A DNA stretch of 64,000 bases, from NCBI RefSeq assembly GCF_001684965.1, contig NZ_MAYG01000001.1, positions 1,240,001 through 1,304,000 of the forward strand, written 5' to 3'. A program made the position numbers and the translations under genes. The notes under the pieces are model-generated. The model was given only the letters and a program-made list of their open reading frames with translations. It was not told the origin of the DNA and made no database searches. Below, one piece after another: positions 16,302 to 25,129 of the stretch. Source of the DNA: Chryseobacterium arthrosphaerae (lineage in GTDB: Bacteria > Bacteroidota > Bacteroidia > Flavobacteriales > Weeksellaceae). Numbering within the stretch: position 1 is the stretch's first letter; each line of letters opens with the position of its first letter.

Positions 16302-16315
16302 TTGATTAAGATCAT
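16302..16315. promoter_or_regulatory. FNR/Crp-like box TTGATTAAGATCAT
   Basis: One base from the perfect FNR palindrome TTGAT-n4-ATCAA. A -7-like TAGATTTA starts 23 bases downstream at 16339, close to the 22-base spacing seen for the boxes at 56927 and 58607. No gene starts nearby on the plus strand. Confidence 0.4.
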
Positions 16316-16632
16316 AAAAACTAATCGCGGGAACCCCTTAGATTTACCTTCCATTTAAAAACAGAGATAAACCAATTGGAAAGTGGTTGATAAAAGCAGT
16401 TATCATATTTTACTGAAAAACATAACGTGGTACCTATGTGGTATACGGTTTTCAGAAAATTTTAATCATTTTTTCTTTCTTTGCTCTGTGTAAAAACGGG
16501 ATAATATTCACCTATGAATATTTTAACATAATCATTCAATAAATACAGTGTATATATTGTGTATTATTGATAAATATTGAAGAAAGTTAATAAAATTTTG
16601 AATACATAGAAATTATTTTATTATCTGTTACA

Positions 16633-16650
16633 TTATCAAACGTTTGATAA
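16633..16650. promoter_or_regulatory. 18-bp perfect palindrome TTATCAAACGTTTGATAA
   Basis: Spacer-free palindrome 65 bases upstream of the LuxR-type HTH gene. Likely a dimer-binding operator; the binder is unknown. Confidence 0.5.
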
Positions 16651-16715
16651 GAGAAAAAGAATTTGTACTGATGCACAAAGACGTTGCATCTGAAATGAGT
16701 AGATGAGAAAGTATT

Positions 16716-17057
16716 ATGAAAAATAAAAAACCTGAACCCAACTTAGAGGATTTGAATCAGAAGATTCTTGTACAAGACGAAATCATAGCACTTGCCAAAG
16801 CAAATTCTCCTCGTTTGCTGAATAAATTCAGATTGGTGTATCCTGATTTTTTCGACAAGTTGTCTGCGATACAGCCTGGGCTTAAAAATTCTGAACTGAT
16901 CTTTTGCATTTACCTTAAGCTCAATATGACCACCAAGGAAATAGCAACCTGTATCTTTGTTACGCCAAAAGCGATACAGAACCGGAAAAACCGGATCAGA
17001 AAAAAGCTCAACATCCCCTCTGAATTTGATATCTATAAATGGTTTAATGAAATTTAA
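16716..17057 (+). CDS. Small LuxR-type HTH protein
   Basis: A 113-residue protein whose C-terminal half (about 55-110) is a LuxR/GerE-like HTH with the pattern MTTKEIATCIFVTPKAIQNRKNRIRKKL. In related bacteria this HTH usually ends large TPR-containing regulators; here only a short ~50-residue charged segment precedes it. It may be a genuine stand-alone regulator or the remnant of a longer one, but no TPR coding is visible upstream. An 18-base palindrome lies in its promoter region. Confidence 0.7.
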   Translation: MKNKKPEPNLEDLNQKILVQDEIIALAKANSPRLLNKFRLVYPDFFDKLSAIQPGLKNSELIFCIYLKLNMTTKEIATCIFVTPKAIQNRKNRIRKKLNIPSEFDIYKWFNEI

Positions 17058-17074
17058 ACCATTTTTTCTTAGAT

Positions 17075-17806
17075 TTAAAATTCCAGTACCGCTTTATCCA
17101 GATCATGATAAAGGAGAATTTTCCAATGGTTTTCCCTTGCCTCTTTTTCCCACCGAAGCCTCAGTTCCATAGCTTTTCTGCCATCGTAATCACTTTTATA
17201 GGCTAAATGATACTTCAGGTAGGAAGCCTGTGGAAGATCGTCTGCACCATAGAAAACGGTTTCTTCATTCTCATTGATCCAGAAAACCTGCATAAAAGGA
17301 GTATGACCGCCCGCTACTTCGTAAGAAATCTCATGGGTGATCTTGCCTTTATCGTCATTCATCCAGATGATATGGGGAAGCTGAACCAGCTTTTCCAGAA
17401 TATCAAAATCAAAAGAAGGGTTACCTCTGTTTTCCATGGCAAAATCAAGCTCACGCTTCTGAATATAAATTTCTGCATTTGGGAATGTTGCCTGAAAACC
17501 ATTGTCAGTAAGGGTTACAGCACCTTCTATATGATCTTTGTGTAAGTGGGAGAAGAGCAGTTTAGTAATCTGCCCGGGGTGAATATTATGTTCTTCAAGC
17601 AATGTGAAAATCACGGGAATCCCTGCTTCATTTTTCCATCCGATCCCGGCATCCAGAAGGATATGATCGTTTTCAGTAATAATAAGAAATGGCTGTACAG
17701 ACATTTTAATGCCCTGCACCGTATCCAAGTTTTCTGCTGTTAAAAGCGTAAAATCTTTGGTTTTGCTTGCGGAGAAATTGCCTTCTTTGAGTGGAATGAT
17801 TTTCAT
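17075..17806 (-). CDS. MBL-fold metallohydrolase
   Basis: Metallo-beta-lactamase-fold hydrolase of about 243 residues. The HxHxDH motif is SHLHKDH (H87, H89, D91, H92 from ATG 17806), with a later GGHTPFMQ and a YGADD metal ligand. The pattern resembles lactonase/arylsulfatase-like MBL enzymes, with no secretion signal. ATG 17806 begins the conserved MKIIPLKEGNFS stretch; an upstream in-frame ATG at 17854 would add 16 residues. It lies just downstream of the Nudix-like regulator on the same strand and may form an operon with it. Confidence 0.85.
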   Translation of the reverse strand: MKIIPLKEGNFSASKTKDFTLLTAENLDTVQGIKMSVQPFLIITENDHILLDAGIGWKNEAGIPVIFTLLEEHNIHPGQITKLLFSHLHKDHIEGAVTLTDNGFQATFPNAEIYIQKRELDFAMENRGNPSFDFDILEKLVQLPHIIWMNDDKGKITHEISYEVAGGHTPFMQVFWINENEETVFYGADDLPQASYLKYHLAYKSDYDGRKAMELRLRWEKEARENHWKILLYHDLDKAVLEF

Positions 17807-17890
17807 GCTGCAAATTTCTTCATTATTTTCAAAATCCCAAAAGCTTTTCATCAATCTGAATGATCAACAAAAACAATGTTACGGTAAGTT

Positions 17891-18649
17891 CTACCAGTTG
17901 CGCAATCCGTTTTCCAGAGCTTTTCTGTACTGATGATCATCAAAGGAATAAAGGTCCGGAGCTTTGTGGGCACCACCACGCCTTTGCTCTTGCAGTTTCT
18001 TTAAGATTCCCAGGTTTTTGATTTTCCTGTAAAAATTACCACGGTTAAGGGGTTTTCCTAATATGGCTTCATAAAGCTTTTGTAATTCCGGAAGCGTAAA
18101 TTTCTCAGGGAGCAGATTGTATCCTATAGGCTTGTGGGAAATCTTTTCTCTTAAGGTCTGTAAGGCTTTTTCTATAATCTCCCGGTGATCCATAGCGAGG
18201 TTGATCTCCGGCAGCTGTTTCAGGTAGATCCACTCACAGGTTTCACTCATTTCATCAGCAACCGGACTAAGTTCTGATGAATTGTATAAGGCATAGTAGC
18301 CTACAGAAATAAACCTTTGTTTCTGAAAAAGGCTGTCATCAAAATCTTCGAAATAATATTCGCTTCTGTTTTTCTTGCCAAAGACTCCAAACTCTTCCAG
18401 AAAAACATTGGTAACTCCTGCTCTGGATTCAAGGATCCGAAGTACCGCATCATCCAGATCTTCATCTTTTTTTACATAGCCGCCGGGGAGCATCCATTGT
18501 TTCCTGTAGTTCATCCTGGCCAGTAAAACTTTCAGTTCATTCTGATGAAAACCGAAAATAACAGGATCTGCTGAAATGTGCGGAAGATAAATTTCTTTTG
18601 CTTCCACAGACCGTCTGAGAATCTGCTCTTTAGAATCTTTTTCATTCAT
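17891..18649 (-). CDS. Nudix-like transcriptional regulator (NrtR/AraR type)
   Basis: A 252-residue protein with an N-terminal Nudix domain (about 20-155) and a C-terminal winged-helix part (about 170-240, FTLPELQKLYEAILGKPLNRGNFYRKI). This architecture defines NrtR-type regulators, which in Bacteroidota include the AraR group controlling sugar use. The Nudix box keeps GGYVKKDE but has RILESRAGV where catalysts have REUXEEXG, so both metal-binding glutamates are lost. It probably senses a nucleotide or sugar ligand without hydrolysing it. A minus-strand promoter box is at 18668-18675. Confidence 0.85.
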   Translation of the reverse strand: MNEKDSKEQILRRSVEAKEIYLPHISADPVIFGFHQNELKVLLARMNYRKQWMLPGGYVKKDEDLDDAVLRILESRAGVTNVFLEEFGVFGKKNRSEYYFEDFDDSLFQKQRFISVGYYALYNSSELSPVADEMSETCEWIYLKQLPEINLAMDHREIIEKALQTLREKISHKPIGYNLLPEKFTLPELQKLYEAILGKPLNRGNFYRKIKNLGILKKLQEQRRGGAHKAPDLYSFDDHQYRKALENGLRNW

Positions 18650-19041
18650 AATATTAAGTGTGTATCACAAATGTAAAGAAAACCGTTCAGAAACTTTTAA
18701 AAATAGCTTATTTAAAGGTAATCTTGAGAAAATTATCCACAAAACAACAGCTTAACGATTAGATTAAAGGATTCCGGGGTGGGAATTTTTTATTCCAATA
18801 AAATTAAATAAATATTGGGTTCACTTTCAAACACTCTTAAACCTGTTTATAAAAACAGCCTCAGTTGTTGGGTAAGCATAAAATTTCAGCTTTATTCTTT
18901 TGGCTTCAGGATAATTTGTTGTATTAAAATAACTACCTTTGAGTTCTTAAAAAGCAGCCTGTTTCTGATCGGCATTATAGATTAAAGATATCGTTTTGAT
19001 CATCTGAAATAGCTTTTTATTCATTAAAATTTATTTGTAGC
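18650..19041. other. Intergenic region between divergent genes
   Basis: 392 AT-rich bases between the Nudix-like regulator and the MFS gene. The only clear element is the minus-strand -7 box at 18668-18675. No gene or strong hairpin seen. Confidence 0.5.
18668..18675 (-). promoter_or_regulatory. -7 promoter box TACATTTG (minus strand)
   Basis: Exact consensus match on the minus strand, 18 bases before the ATG of the Nudix-like regulator. Confidence 0.5.
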
Positions 19042-20226
19042 ATGCAGGAGACTTCTTCCAACAGTATTTCCCGGGCAGTGATATGGCTGATGGCCATTAT
19101 TTCCGGATTGGTGGTAGCCAACAATTATTATAACCAGCCTTTACTGGCTCTTATATCTGAAGAGCTTCAGGTTTCTGAAAGTGCAGCCAGCAGAATTTCT
19201 GTACTTACTCAGATTGGTTATGCATTGGGACTATTACTGATTGTACCGCTTGGGGACAAATTTTTCCGGAAAAAACTAATCCTGATGGATCTTTTTCTCG
19301 TTTTCGGGTCACTGCTTTGGATGACTTTTGCTACACAACTATGGATGCTGTATGCAGCCAGTCTGCTGATTGGTGCCACTTCCGTCATTCCGCAGCTGTT
19401 TGTTCCCATTGCTGCCGAGCTTTCTTCAGACAAAGAGAAATCAGCAAACATAGGACTTGTAATGTCCGGTCTCCTTTTAGGGATCCTGCTTTCCCGTTTT
19501 ATAGGTGGAATTGTAGGGGAAGTCTGGGGATGGAGAGCGATGTTTGGTATTGCAGCCGGATTAATGGTTCTGGTATGGCTGGCAGTTTATAAAATGCTTC
19601 CTGAGCTGCATCCCAACTTTAAAGGAACATACAAAGAACTTATGCGTTCTGTAGCTCATCTTGCAAGGACCCAGCCTATACTTCAGCTGGCCTCATTCCG
19701 TGGAGCAATGGCTTTCGGATCAATGTGTGCATTGTTTACCACTTTAGTTTTCCATATGGAAAAACCACCTTTTAATGCCGGATCTTCTGTAGTAGGGAGT
19801 TTCGGACTGGCAGGGGCTGTAGGTGCTTTAGCTGCGGCAAAAGTTGGAAAGCTCCAGAAGTATATGGGTATCAACCGGATTATCCTGTATTCTCTGCTTA
19901 TCATCATAGGCAGCTGGGGTTTCACTTATTTTGCAGGCGAAACCTATTGGGGACTGATTGTAGGGGTTGTTCTTGTGGATCTGGGAGTACAGTCCAGCCA
20001 CATTATGAATCAGACCAACTATTTCCTGATTAAATCAAATGCGGTCAACAGGCTGAATACAGTCTATATGGTTTCCTATTTCATCGGCGGATCTTTGGGC
20101 ACATGGTTAGCTTCTATTGCATGGCAGCAAGCACAATGGGGTGGTGTGTGTGTTGTAGGAACTTTATTTGGCGTTCTGGCTTTGATTGCCCATATCCTTT
20201 TTTGCAGAAAAGTCAATCCATCTTAA
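19042..20226 (+). CDS. MFS transporter
   Basis: A 394-residue major facilitator with about 12 hydrophobic helices. It starts with a NNYYNQPLL stretch in helix 1 that is typical of the YgaY-like DHA1 subgroup. The loop 2-3 motif is GDKFFRKKLIL. A drug or metabolite exporter is likely, but the substrate is unknown. It stands alone, divergent from the Nudix-like regulator. Confidence 0.85.
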   Translation: MQETSSNSISRAVIWLMAIISGLVVANNYYNQPLLALISEELQVSESAASRISVLTQIGYALGLLLIVPLGDKFFRKKLILMDLFLVFGSLLWMTFATQLWMLYAASLLIGATSVIPQLFVPIAAELSSDKEKSANIGLVMSGLLLGILLSRFIGGIVGEVWGWRAMFGIAAGLMVLVWLAVYKMLPELHPNFKGTYKELMRSVAHLARTQPILQLASFRGAMAFGSMCALFTTLVFHMEKPPFNAGSSVVGSFGLAGAVGALAAAKVGKLQKYMGINRIILYSLLIIIGSWGFTYFAGETYWGLIVGVVLVDLGVQSSHIMNQTNYFLIKSNAVNRLNTVYMVSYFIGGSLGTWLASIAWQQAQWGGVCVVGTLFGVLALIAHILFCRKVNPS

Positions 20227-20485
20227 TAGCAATCTGTTTCCGGTCTTAGACTGAAAATCCAAAACATTTTTTTCATTTTCATACCATTACTTTTAGTTCT
20301 GGTCGTGTTTTCTGTGTTTCTGATATTTCATAAAAGAGTTACAATATTTTCGGGTAAAAACTCTTAATCTTAATCCATTATTAAAGGATGAAAAAGATAT
20401 AAACAGAAAGGAAGATCAGAAAAACAACCGTTATTTTTGTTTTTTTTAACAGACTGTAAATATGCTGGTTATGTTTGTTTTTAAA

Positions 20486-20499
20486 TCTACGATCGTAGA
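20486..20499. promoter_or_regulatory. Palindrome TCTACGATCGTAGA
   Basis: Perfect 14-base palindrome 35 bases upstream of the -33 element of the 20534-20564 promoter. Candidate operator. Confidence 0.4.
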
Positions 20500-20533
20500 A
20501 TTACTACAAAAATTAAAAATTCAATATAAATAT

Positions 20534-20564
20534 TTTGCCGGTACAATTGTTCTGTATAAATTTG
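20534..20564 (+). promoter_or_regulatory. Full Bacteroidota promoter TTTG-N19-TAAATTTG
   Basis: Both the -33 (TTTG) and -7 (TAAATTTG) elements match consensus with a 19-base spacer, the same architecture as at 29404-29434. The predicted start near 20571 lies about 440 bases before vgrG. Confidence 0.6.
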
Positions 20565-20616
20565 ATACATTACAATCACCAACCAATAAGTATTAATATT
20601 TAAAATTTACGAATTA

Positions 20617-20643
20617 TGAAAGCAAATCCGAAAGCGACATAAA
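20617..20643 (+). CDS. Possible 8-residue leader peptide MKANPKAT
   Basis: ATG about 46 bases after the predicted start of the 20534-20564 promoter, ending in TAA. After the stop the same frame stays open for 15 more codons (IELLWGIQSYDGLRS) before another stop. It could be a leader peptide, a remnant or chance; nothing independent supports translation. Confidence 0.2.
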
Positions 20644-21008
20644 TAGAACTTCTTTGGGGAATACAATCTTATGACGGGCTTAGATCATGATTAAAAATCT
20701 GTTATAAACCGATATATTTTAAATAATAAATGATCATGCAAGCCATCTTTTAACGGAATGTAACCTCACTGTTCATCCTTTTCCAATAAAAAAATATATC
20801 AGAACGGAGAAAATGTTATATATCCTGTTCTGTTCATGTATTTTAGAAAGGAACAAATACTCTGTACTTTACTTGTTTTAATTGTCTTTTATATCCATTC
20901 AAGCAATTGCAGCAAAGGGAATTTTCATTTCGCAGGAAATGTAAATTTTAAACGGAATCTATTATCAGATTAGAAAAGTCAATTTAAAAGTACTAAAAGA
21001 AAAAGGTT

Positions 21009-23090
21009 ATGTTTAAGGATAATAAACCTGCAAAACCGCAAGCACCCAAAGTTCCGGATACAGAGGATCTGAAGGATGCAGCTGTTTCAAAAACAATCAA
21101 TAAAGCCGATCAGAAAATTAATCAGGCTAAGAGCTATGCAGAAGCGGCCCAGAACTCTTCAATGAAGTTCATGAACCAGAGTATGCAGCGAAATACCCCG
21201 ATGACGACGGATGGTAAGCTATGGTCTAATCAGCCAACTTCAAAAATACATAATGCTTCATCCATTCCAACCAGTCAGATTCTGGGGATCAACAGAGTCG
21301 TAAAACTCGAAATAGTAGTAGAAGGGAAACTGATTCCGCATTTTAAACATTTCAGTCTTACTCAGAGTACCATAAAACATCATAATTTCAGTCTTATACT
21401 GGCTTATGATACATTGGGAAATGCAGAAAACCATAATCTTGAAGAAGCACAAAACTTTCTCGGAAAGAGAATTACTGTAGTTTTTAAATATAAAGATGTG
21501 GAAGACAGCCCTGAAAGAAACTTTGTAGGAGTAATTACAGAAGTAGGCTTCAGCCAGGAAAAAGGCAGCCTTGGAAATATTGTGCTTACCGGCTACAGTC
21601 CTACGGTCCTGTTGGATGCAGCCCCTCATATCCAGAGTTTTGGAGGCGGGCAGGAAATAAGTCTGAACAGCATTGCAGACCAGGTAATCAAGGAAGGCCT
21701 GGGCGGTAATAAATTTGATTTCAGGGTAGATGCTCAGCATGGGAACGTTTCTTACAGTTCACAATATGAAGAAACCCATTACAATTATCTTGCAAGAATT
21801 GCAGAAGCTTACGGAGAGCAGTTTTATTATGATGGCGAAATCCTGCATTTCGGGAAGCTGCCACCACAGGAAAAACCTGTTCAGCTGGTTTATGGCAGCA
21901 GTGTCCAGGATATCCGGATCAATATGAAAGCCCAGCATGTAAATCCTACTTTTTATGGCTATAACAGCAGTAAGAATGAAAAACTGACTACAGGAGATTC
22001 CAAAATAAACCATCAGTCGGATATTGCAAAAAGAGCCTACGAGATCTCACAGAAAACTTTTAAAACCCCTTCTTTAAGAGTAGCTCCCATCAAGGCTTCC
22101 AGCTTTATGGATATTGATGCCTCACAGAAAGGTACGGCTGGAAGTAAGGCCGTGAATGTATTCATCACTTCAGGCAATACCTCCATTCCTTTTTTATATC
22201 CCGGCTGTATTGCAGATCTTGAGATGCGGAAATCTGAAACCAACCAGACCTCATATTTTACGAAGCTTATGATCACAGCAGTGAGCCATGAAGTAGATGC
22301 CAGAGGATATTATACCGGGAACTTTGAAGCTATTGCTGCAGATACCGGTTTTATTCCCCGTCCGGAATTTGAGACTCCCAAAGCAGAACCTCAGTTTGGC
22401 AAAGTGATTTCGAATACCGATCCGCTGAACCAGGGCAGAGTACAGGTACAGTTTGACTGGCAGAACGGGCAAAGTACTACGGAATTTATCAGAGTGATGT
22501 CTCCTGATGCAGGAAGCAGTGATAAAGTAAGTAAAAACCGTGGTTTTATGTCTGTACCGGAAGTTGGAGACCAGGTCGTCGTCAATTTCGTTCACCAGCA
22601 TCCGGACCGTCCTTTTGTAATGGGAGGATTATTCCATGGCAATATCGGAGCTGGCGGAGGAGCAGGAAACAACATCATGAGTTTCAGTGGAAGAAGCGGA
22701 GCCGAACTGAAATATGACAACGGTGCAGGATCTATGAACCTTCAGGATCAGGGAGGAGCCAACATGCATTTTGACGGAGCAGGTAATGCCGCAACCAATG
22801 CAGCTGTTTCTAAAACGATTAATGTAGGAAAAGGAAGTGAAAGTCTCCTGAAAATGGACAATGCAGGAAATATATCTTTAACGTGCAATACCAATATTAC
22901 CCTTAAAACCGGTAAAAGTTCGCTGACAATGAAATCAGACGGAACTATCCTTATCAATGGAAAAGTGATCAATTTGGATGGCTCTGACGGAGTGGGTGTA
23001 AAAGGAGGACAGGCAATAGAGATCAATTCTCCTAAAAATCATATAGGAGGAGAAACCAAATTAGACGGTGGTGATGTATTTGTAAATTAA
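21009..23090 (+). CDS. vgrG: Type VI secretion spike protein VgrG
   Basis: A 693-residue VgrG (TssI). The gp27-like base is about 95-450, the gp5-like OB fold about 455-545 (QFGKVISNTDPLNQGRVQVQFDW to FVMGGLFHG), and the C-terminal needle is glycine-rich beta repeats (GAELKYDNGAGSMNLQ, SSLTMKSDGTILINGK). It forms the puncturing tip that carries effectors. The N terminus has about 90 extra residues, Lys/Gln-rich and partly helical, with an AAVSKTIN motif (24-31) repeated at 598-605. No other structural tss genes are in the window, so this is an orphan vgrG island; its cargo is probably encoded by the next gene, six bases away. Confidence 0.92.
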   Translation: MFKDNKPAKPQAPKVPDTEDLKDAAVSKTINKADQKINQAKSYAEAAQNSSMKFMNQSMQRNTPMTTDGKLWSNQPTSKIHNASSIPTSQILGINRVVKLEIVVEGKLIPHFKHFSLTQSTIKHHNFSLILAYDTLGNAENHNLEEAQNFLGKRITVVFKYKDVEDSPERNFVGVITEVGFSQEKGSLGNIVLTGYSPTVLLDAAPHIQSFGGGQEISLNSIADQVIKEGLGGNKFDFRVDAQHGNVSYSSQYEETHYNYLARIAEAYGEQFYYDGEILHFGKLPPQEKPVQLVYGSSVQDIRINMKAQHVNPTFYGYNSSKNEKLTTGDSKINHQSDIAKRAYEISQKTFKTPSLRVAPIKASSFMDIDASQKGTAGSKAVNVFITSGNTSIPFLYPGCIADLEMRKSETNQTSYFTKLMITAVSHEVDARGYYTGNFEAIAADTGFIPRPEFETPKAEPQFGKVISNTDPLNQGRVQVQFDWQNGQSTTEFIRVMSPDAGSSDKVSKNRGFMSVPEVGDQVVVNFVHQHPDRPFVMGGLFHGNIGAGGGAGNNIMSFSGRSGAELKYDNGAGSMNLQDQGGANMHFDGAGNAATNAAVSKTINVGKGSESLLKMDNAGNISLTCNTNITLKTGKSSLTMKSDGTILINGKVINLDGSDGVGVKGGQAIEINSPKNHIGGETKLDGGDVFVN

Positions 23091-23095
23091 AGGCT

Positions 23096-24577
23096 ATGGG
23101 CGTTGAAATTATTAATGAAAAAGATTTTTGGATATGCTCTGAAGGAGCAATGCCGACTCCTTTTCAAGGCACCAGAAAAAGCAATAAAACGAGTGATGGT
23201 AAAGTATACATCACCGTAGAAGATACAAGTACTGTAAGCTGGATTGATTTTGGCTGTAAAAAATATATGCTCTTACTGGCAATCGTTGCTGCCCTGGCAG
23301 TTGTTGTAGCAGTAGCGGTAGGTGTGCTTACAGTAGCAACAGGCGGTATGGGACTTGTGCTCCTGGGAGCCGTAGCCGGTCTTGTAGGAGGCGTCATCGG
23401 AGCCGTCGTAGGCGGATTATTATGCGGCCATAAAATGGGACCTGCAAGAAAATGGCTGGGAAGTAAATCTGATTTTATTTCTACAGGAACAAAAACCATT
23501 ACAGGTGCCCATCAGATGGAGTGTAAGGCAGGAGGACTCATCCAGTTTGCACCTAATATCAAAAGCTGGCTGGACGCCTTTGGCTATGCTGCCGTTAGCT
23601 ACAGTTCCAAACTCACAGAATGTTTCCTGGCCGGAGCGCTTATCGGAACAGGCGGGCAATTGATCGGAGTAGGATCTATCACAGGTTCTGCAACAGCTAC
23701 CACCAGCACTCTTGCGGGAAGGCTGGGGCTGGGAAGAGGTCTTTCTGTTTTAGGCAGGGTAACTTCTTCCGGAGGTACATTGGGCACCGGGATCAATTTT
23801 TCCAGAGCAGCAATGGCACTGGCGAGACCTACGGGAATGAGTATTTTACGTAATTTAGGGGCATCCTTTGGAATAGGAGGCGGAAGCATAGGTGCTGTTT
23901 TACTCGGAAGCAGGGTCACCCATGGAGGCGAGGCAGCCTGGCGCGATTATGCTTTAGGTCAGGAAGATCCCACAGCATTAGCCAACAGCGCTGCAAAAGG
24001 AGCATTACCGGAATATGAGTTCGGAAGCCGTATTGCAGAACAGGGAATAAGCGGGCTCCGTTTTTCAGATGCCATGTTTCTTTTTTATGGGCTGAATTTC
24101 AGAGCACTTCCAAAAGGTATGGCCATGAGCCCGAGTGGAAAACCTTATTATACCCGCAATAATCCATGGGGAATAAAACCCGGAACTCCGGTCCCTAATG
24201 AAGCTAATCCGTTCTTTAAACCTCCTTCCGGAAGGGCTTATGATGATGGAAGGCCAAGTTTCAGAAATGAAGCAATACTCAATGAGCAGATTTATAATAA
24301 CGCAAAAGGGCCGAATGGAAAAGTGTATGACCCTGTTCCGAATGGTAAAGAAATAGTCTGGCGACCAGGTGAACCATTAAGAGGAAACTGGTACAAAGGC
24401 CATAAACCCGGATATGAATACAGGCATCTTGTGAGAGCATTAAGAGAAGGAAGAATTACGGAACAGGAGTTCCTTGATTATTATAATGATCCACAATATT
24501 ACAGACCGGAAACACCTGAGACCAGCAGTTCCCATTCCCATGAATCTGATGTTTCGCTATATCCTTTTGACCAATAA
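23096..24577 (+). CDS. Type VI effector with C-terminal GH-E nuclease domain
   Basis: A 493-residue modular protein. The N terminus (1-55, with ICSEGAMPTPFQGTRKSN) looks like a PAAR-type tip-binding segment. It is followed by long glycine/alanine-rich hydrophobic stretches (about 55-110 and 185-290) fit for membrane passage. The last ~120 residues match the GH-E group of HNH/endonuclease VII nucleases: KGPNGKVYDPVPN, then a G435-H436 pair in WYKGHKPGYEYR, and a terminal H482-E483. Known GH-E domains are toxins that degrade DNA. The position directly after vgrG and before candidate immunity genes supports a delivered antibacterial effector. Toxicity is inferred. Confidence 0.82.
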   Translation: MGVEIINEKDFWICSEGAMPTPFQGTRKSNKTSDGKVYITVEDTSTVSWIDFGCKKYMLLLAIVAALAVVVAVAVGVLTVATGGMGLVLLGAVAGLVGGVIGAVVGGLLCGHKMGPARKWLGSKSDFISTGTKTITGAHQMECKAGGLIQFAPNIKSWLDAFGYAAVSYSSKLTECFLAGALIGTGGQLIGVGSITGSATATTSTLAGRLGLGRGLSVLGRVTSSGGTLGTGINFSRAAMALARPTGMSILRNLGASFGIGGGSIGAVLLGSRVTHGGEAAWRDYALGQEDPTALANSAAKGALPEYEFGSRIAEQGISGLRFSDAMFLFYGLNFRALPKGMAMSPSGKPYYTRNNPWGIKPGTPVPNEANPFFKPPSGRAYDDGRPSFRNEAILNEQIYNNAKGPNGKVYDPVPNGKEIVWRPGEPLRGNWYKGHKPGYEYRHLVRALREGRITEQEFLDYYNDPQYYRPETPETSSSHSHESDVSLYPFDQ

Positions 24578-24591
24578 AAATTTTATAAAAT

Positions 24592-25095
24592 ATGAATATT
24601 CATCAAGCAGCCATAAAAGAAAACCAAGCGGAACTAAAAAAAATATTGGAAGAACATCCAGAAAGCGTCAACGAACCGGAAAAAGGAATGCTGCATACTG
24701 CATTAATGTTTGCCGTTAAGATGGAGCGTATAGAATCTGTACAGCTTCTGCTGGATTACGGCGCAGATCCTAATCTGCAAAACGTTGAAGGCAGAACAGC
24801 TTTACATCTGCTTCCTGAGCATCAGCCCATTGCATGGACCAGTGTCAGCAATAAAATAAAGATAGCAGAATTACTGCTTGAGAATGGAGCAGATCTCACC
24901 ATTACAGATCGTTTCGGAGGACAGCCGTTATGGTATGCTGTCTTTTATGTTAAAACTCCGGAAGATCTCAACCTGGTTAAGATCTATCTGAAATATGGCG
25001 CAGATCCTGACTACAAAAACAACGGACAAAGTGCTTTAGATTTTGCCAAACGAATAGATTACCAACCTTTAATAGAAGTGCTGGAAGCCCAATAA
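24592..25095 (+). CDS. Ankyrin-repeat protein, candidate immunity protein
   Basis: A 167-residue protein made of about four ankyrin repeats (for example SVQLLLDYGADPNLQNVEGRTALH and LVKIYLKYGADPDYKNNGQSALDFA), with no signal peptide. Ankyrin proteins are recurrent immunity partners of polymorphic toxins, including nuclease effectors. The start is 14 bases after the effector stop, which makes it the first candidate for neutralising the GH-E domain. A general protein-interaction role remains possible. Confidence 0.8.
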   Translation: MNIHQAAIKENQAELKKILEEHPESVNEPEKGMLHTALMFAVKMERIESVQLLLDYGADPNLQNVEGRTALHLLPEHQPIAWTSVSNKIKIAELLLENGADLTITDRFGGQPLWYAVFYVKTPEDLNLVKIYLKYGADPDYKNNGQSALDFAKRIDYQPLIEVLEAQ

Positions 25096-25129
25096 CCTGA
25101 TTTATATTTTAATAAATGATTAAATAAAT

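Larger units (their letters stand above)
16112..16715. other. 604-base AT-rich regulatory-looking gap
   Basis: No gene is visible. The gap holds an inverted repeat with TGTGGTA arms (16230-16256), an FNR-like box (16302-16315), two further GTGGTA copies (16426-16443) and an 18-base perfect palindrome (16633-16650). The density of symmetric motifs suggests regulation of the flanking Crp/Fnr and LuxR-type genes, or an unannotated RNA. Confidence 0.5.
20227..21008. other. 782-base gap upstream of vgrG
   Basis: No ordinary gene. It contains a 14-base palindrome (20486-20499), a full promoter (20534-20564) and a tiny open frame (20617-20643), leaving a long leader before vgrG at 21009. The remainder is AT-rich, with one weak hairpin around 20801-20843. 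Confidence 0.5.
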
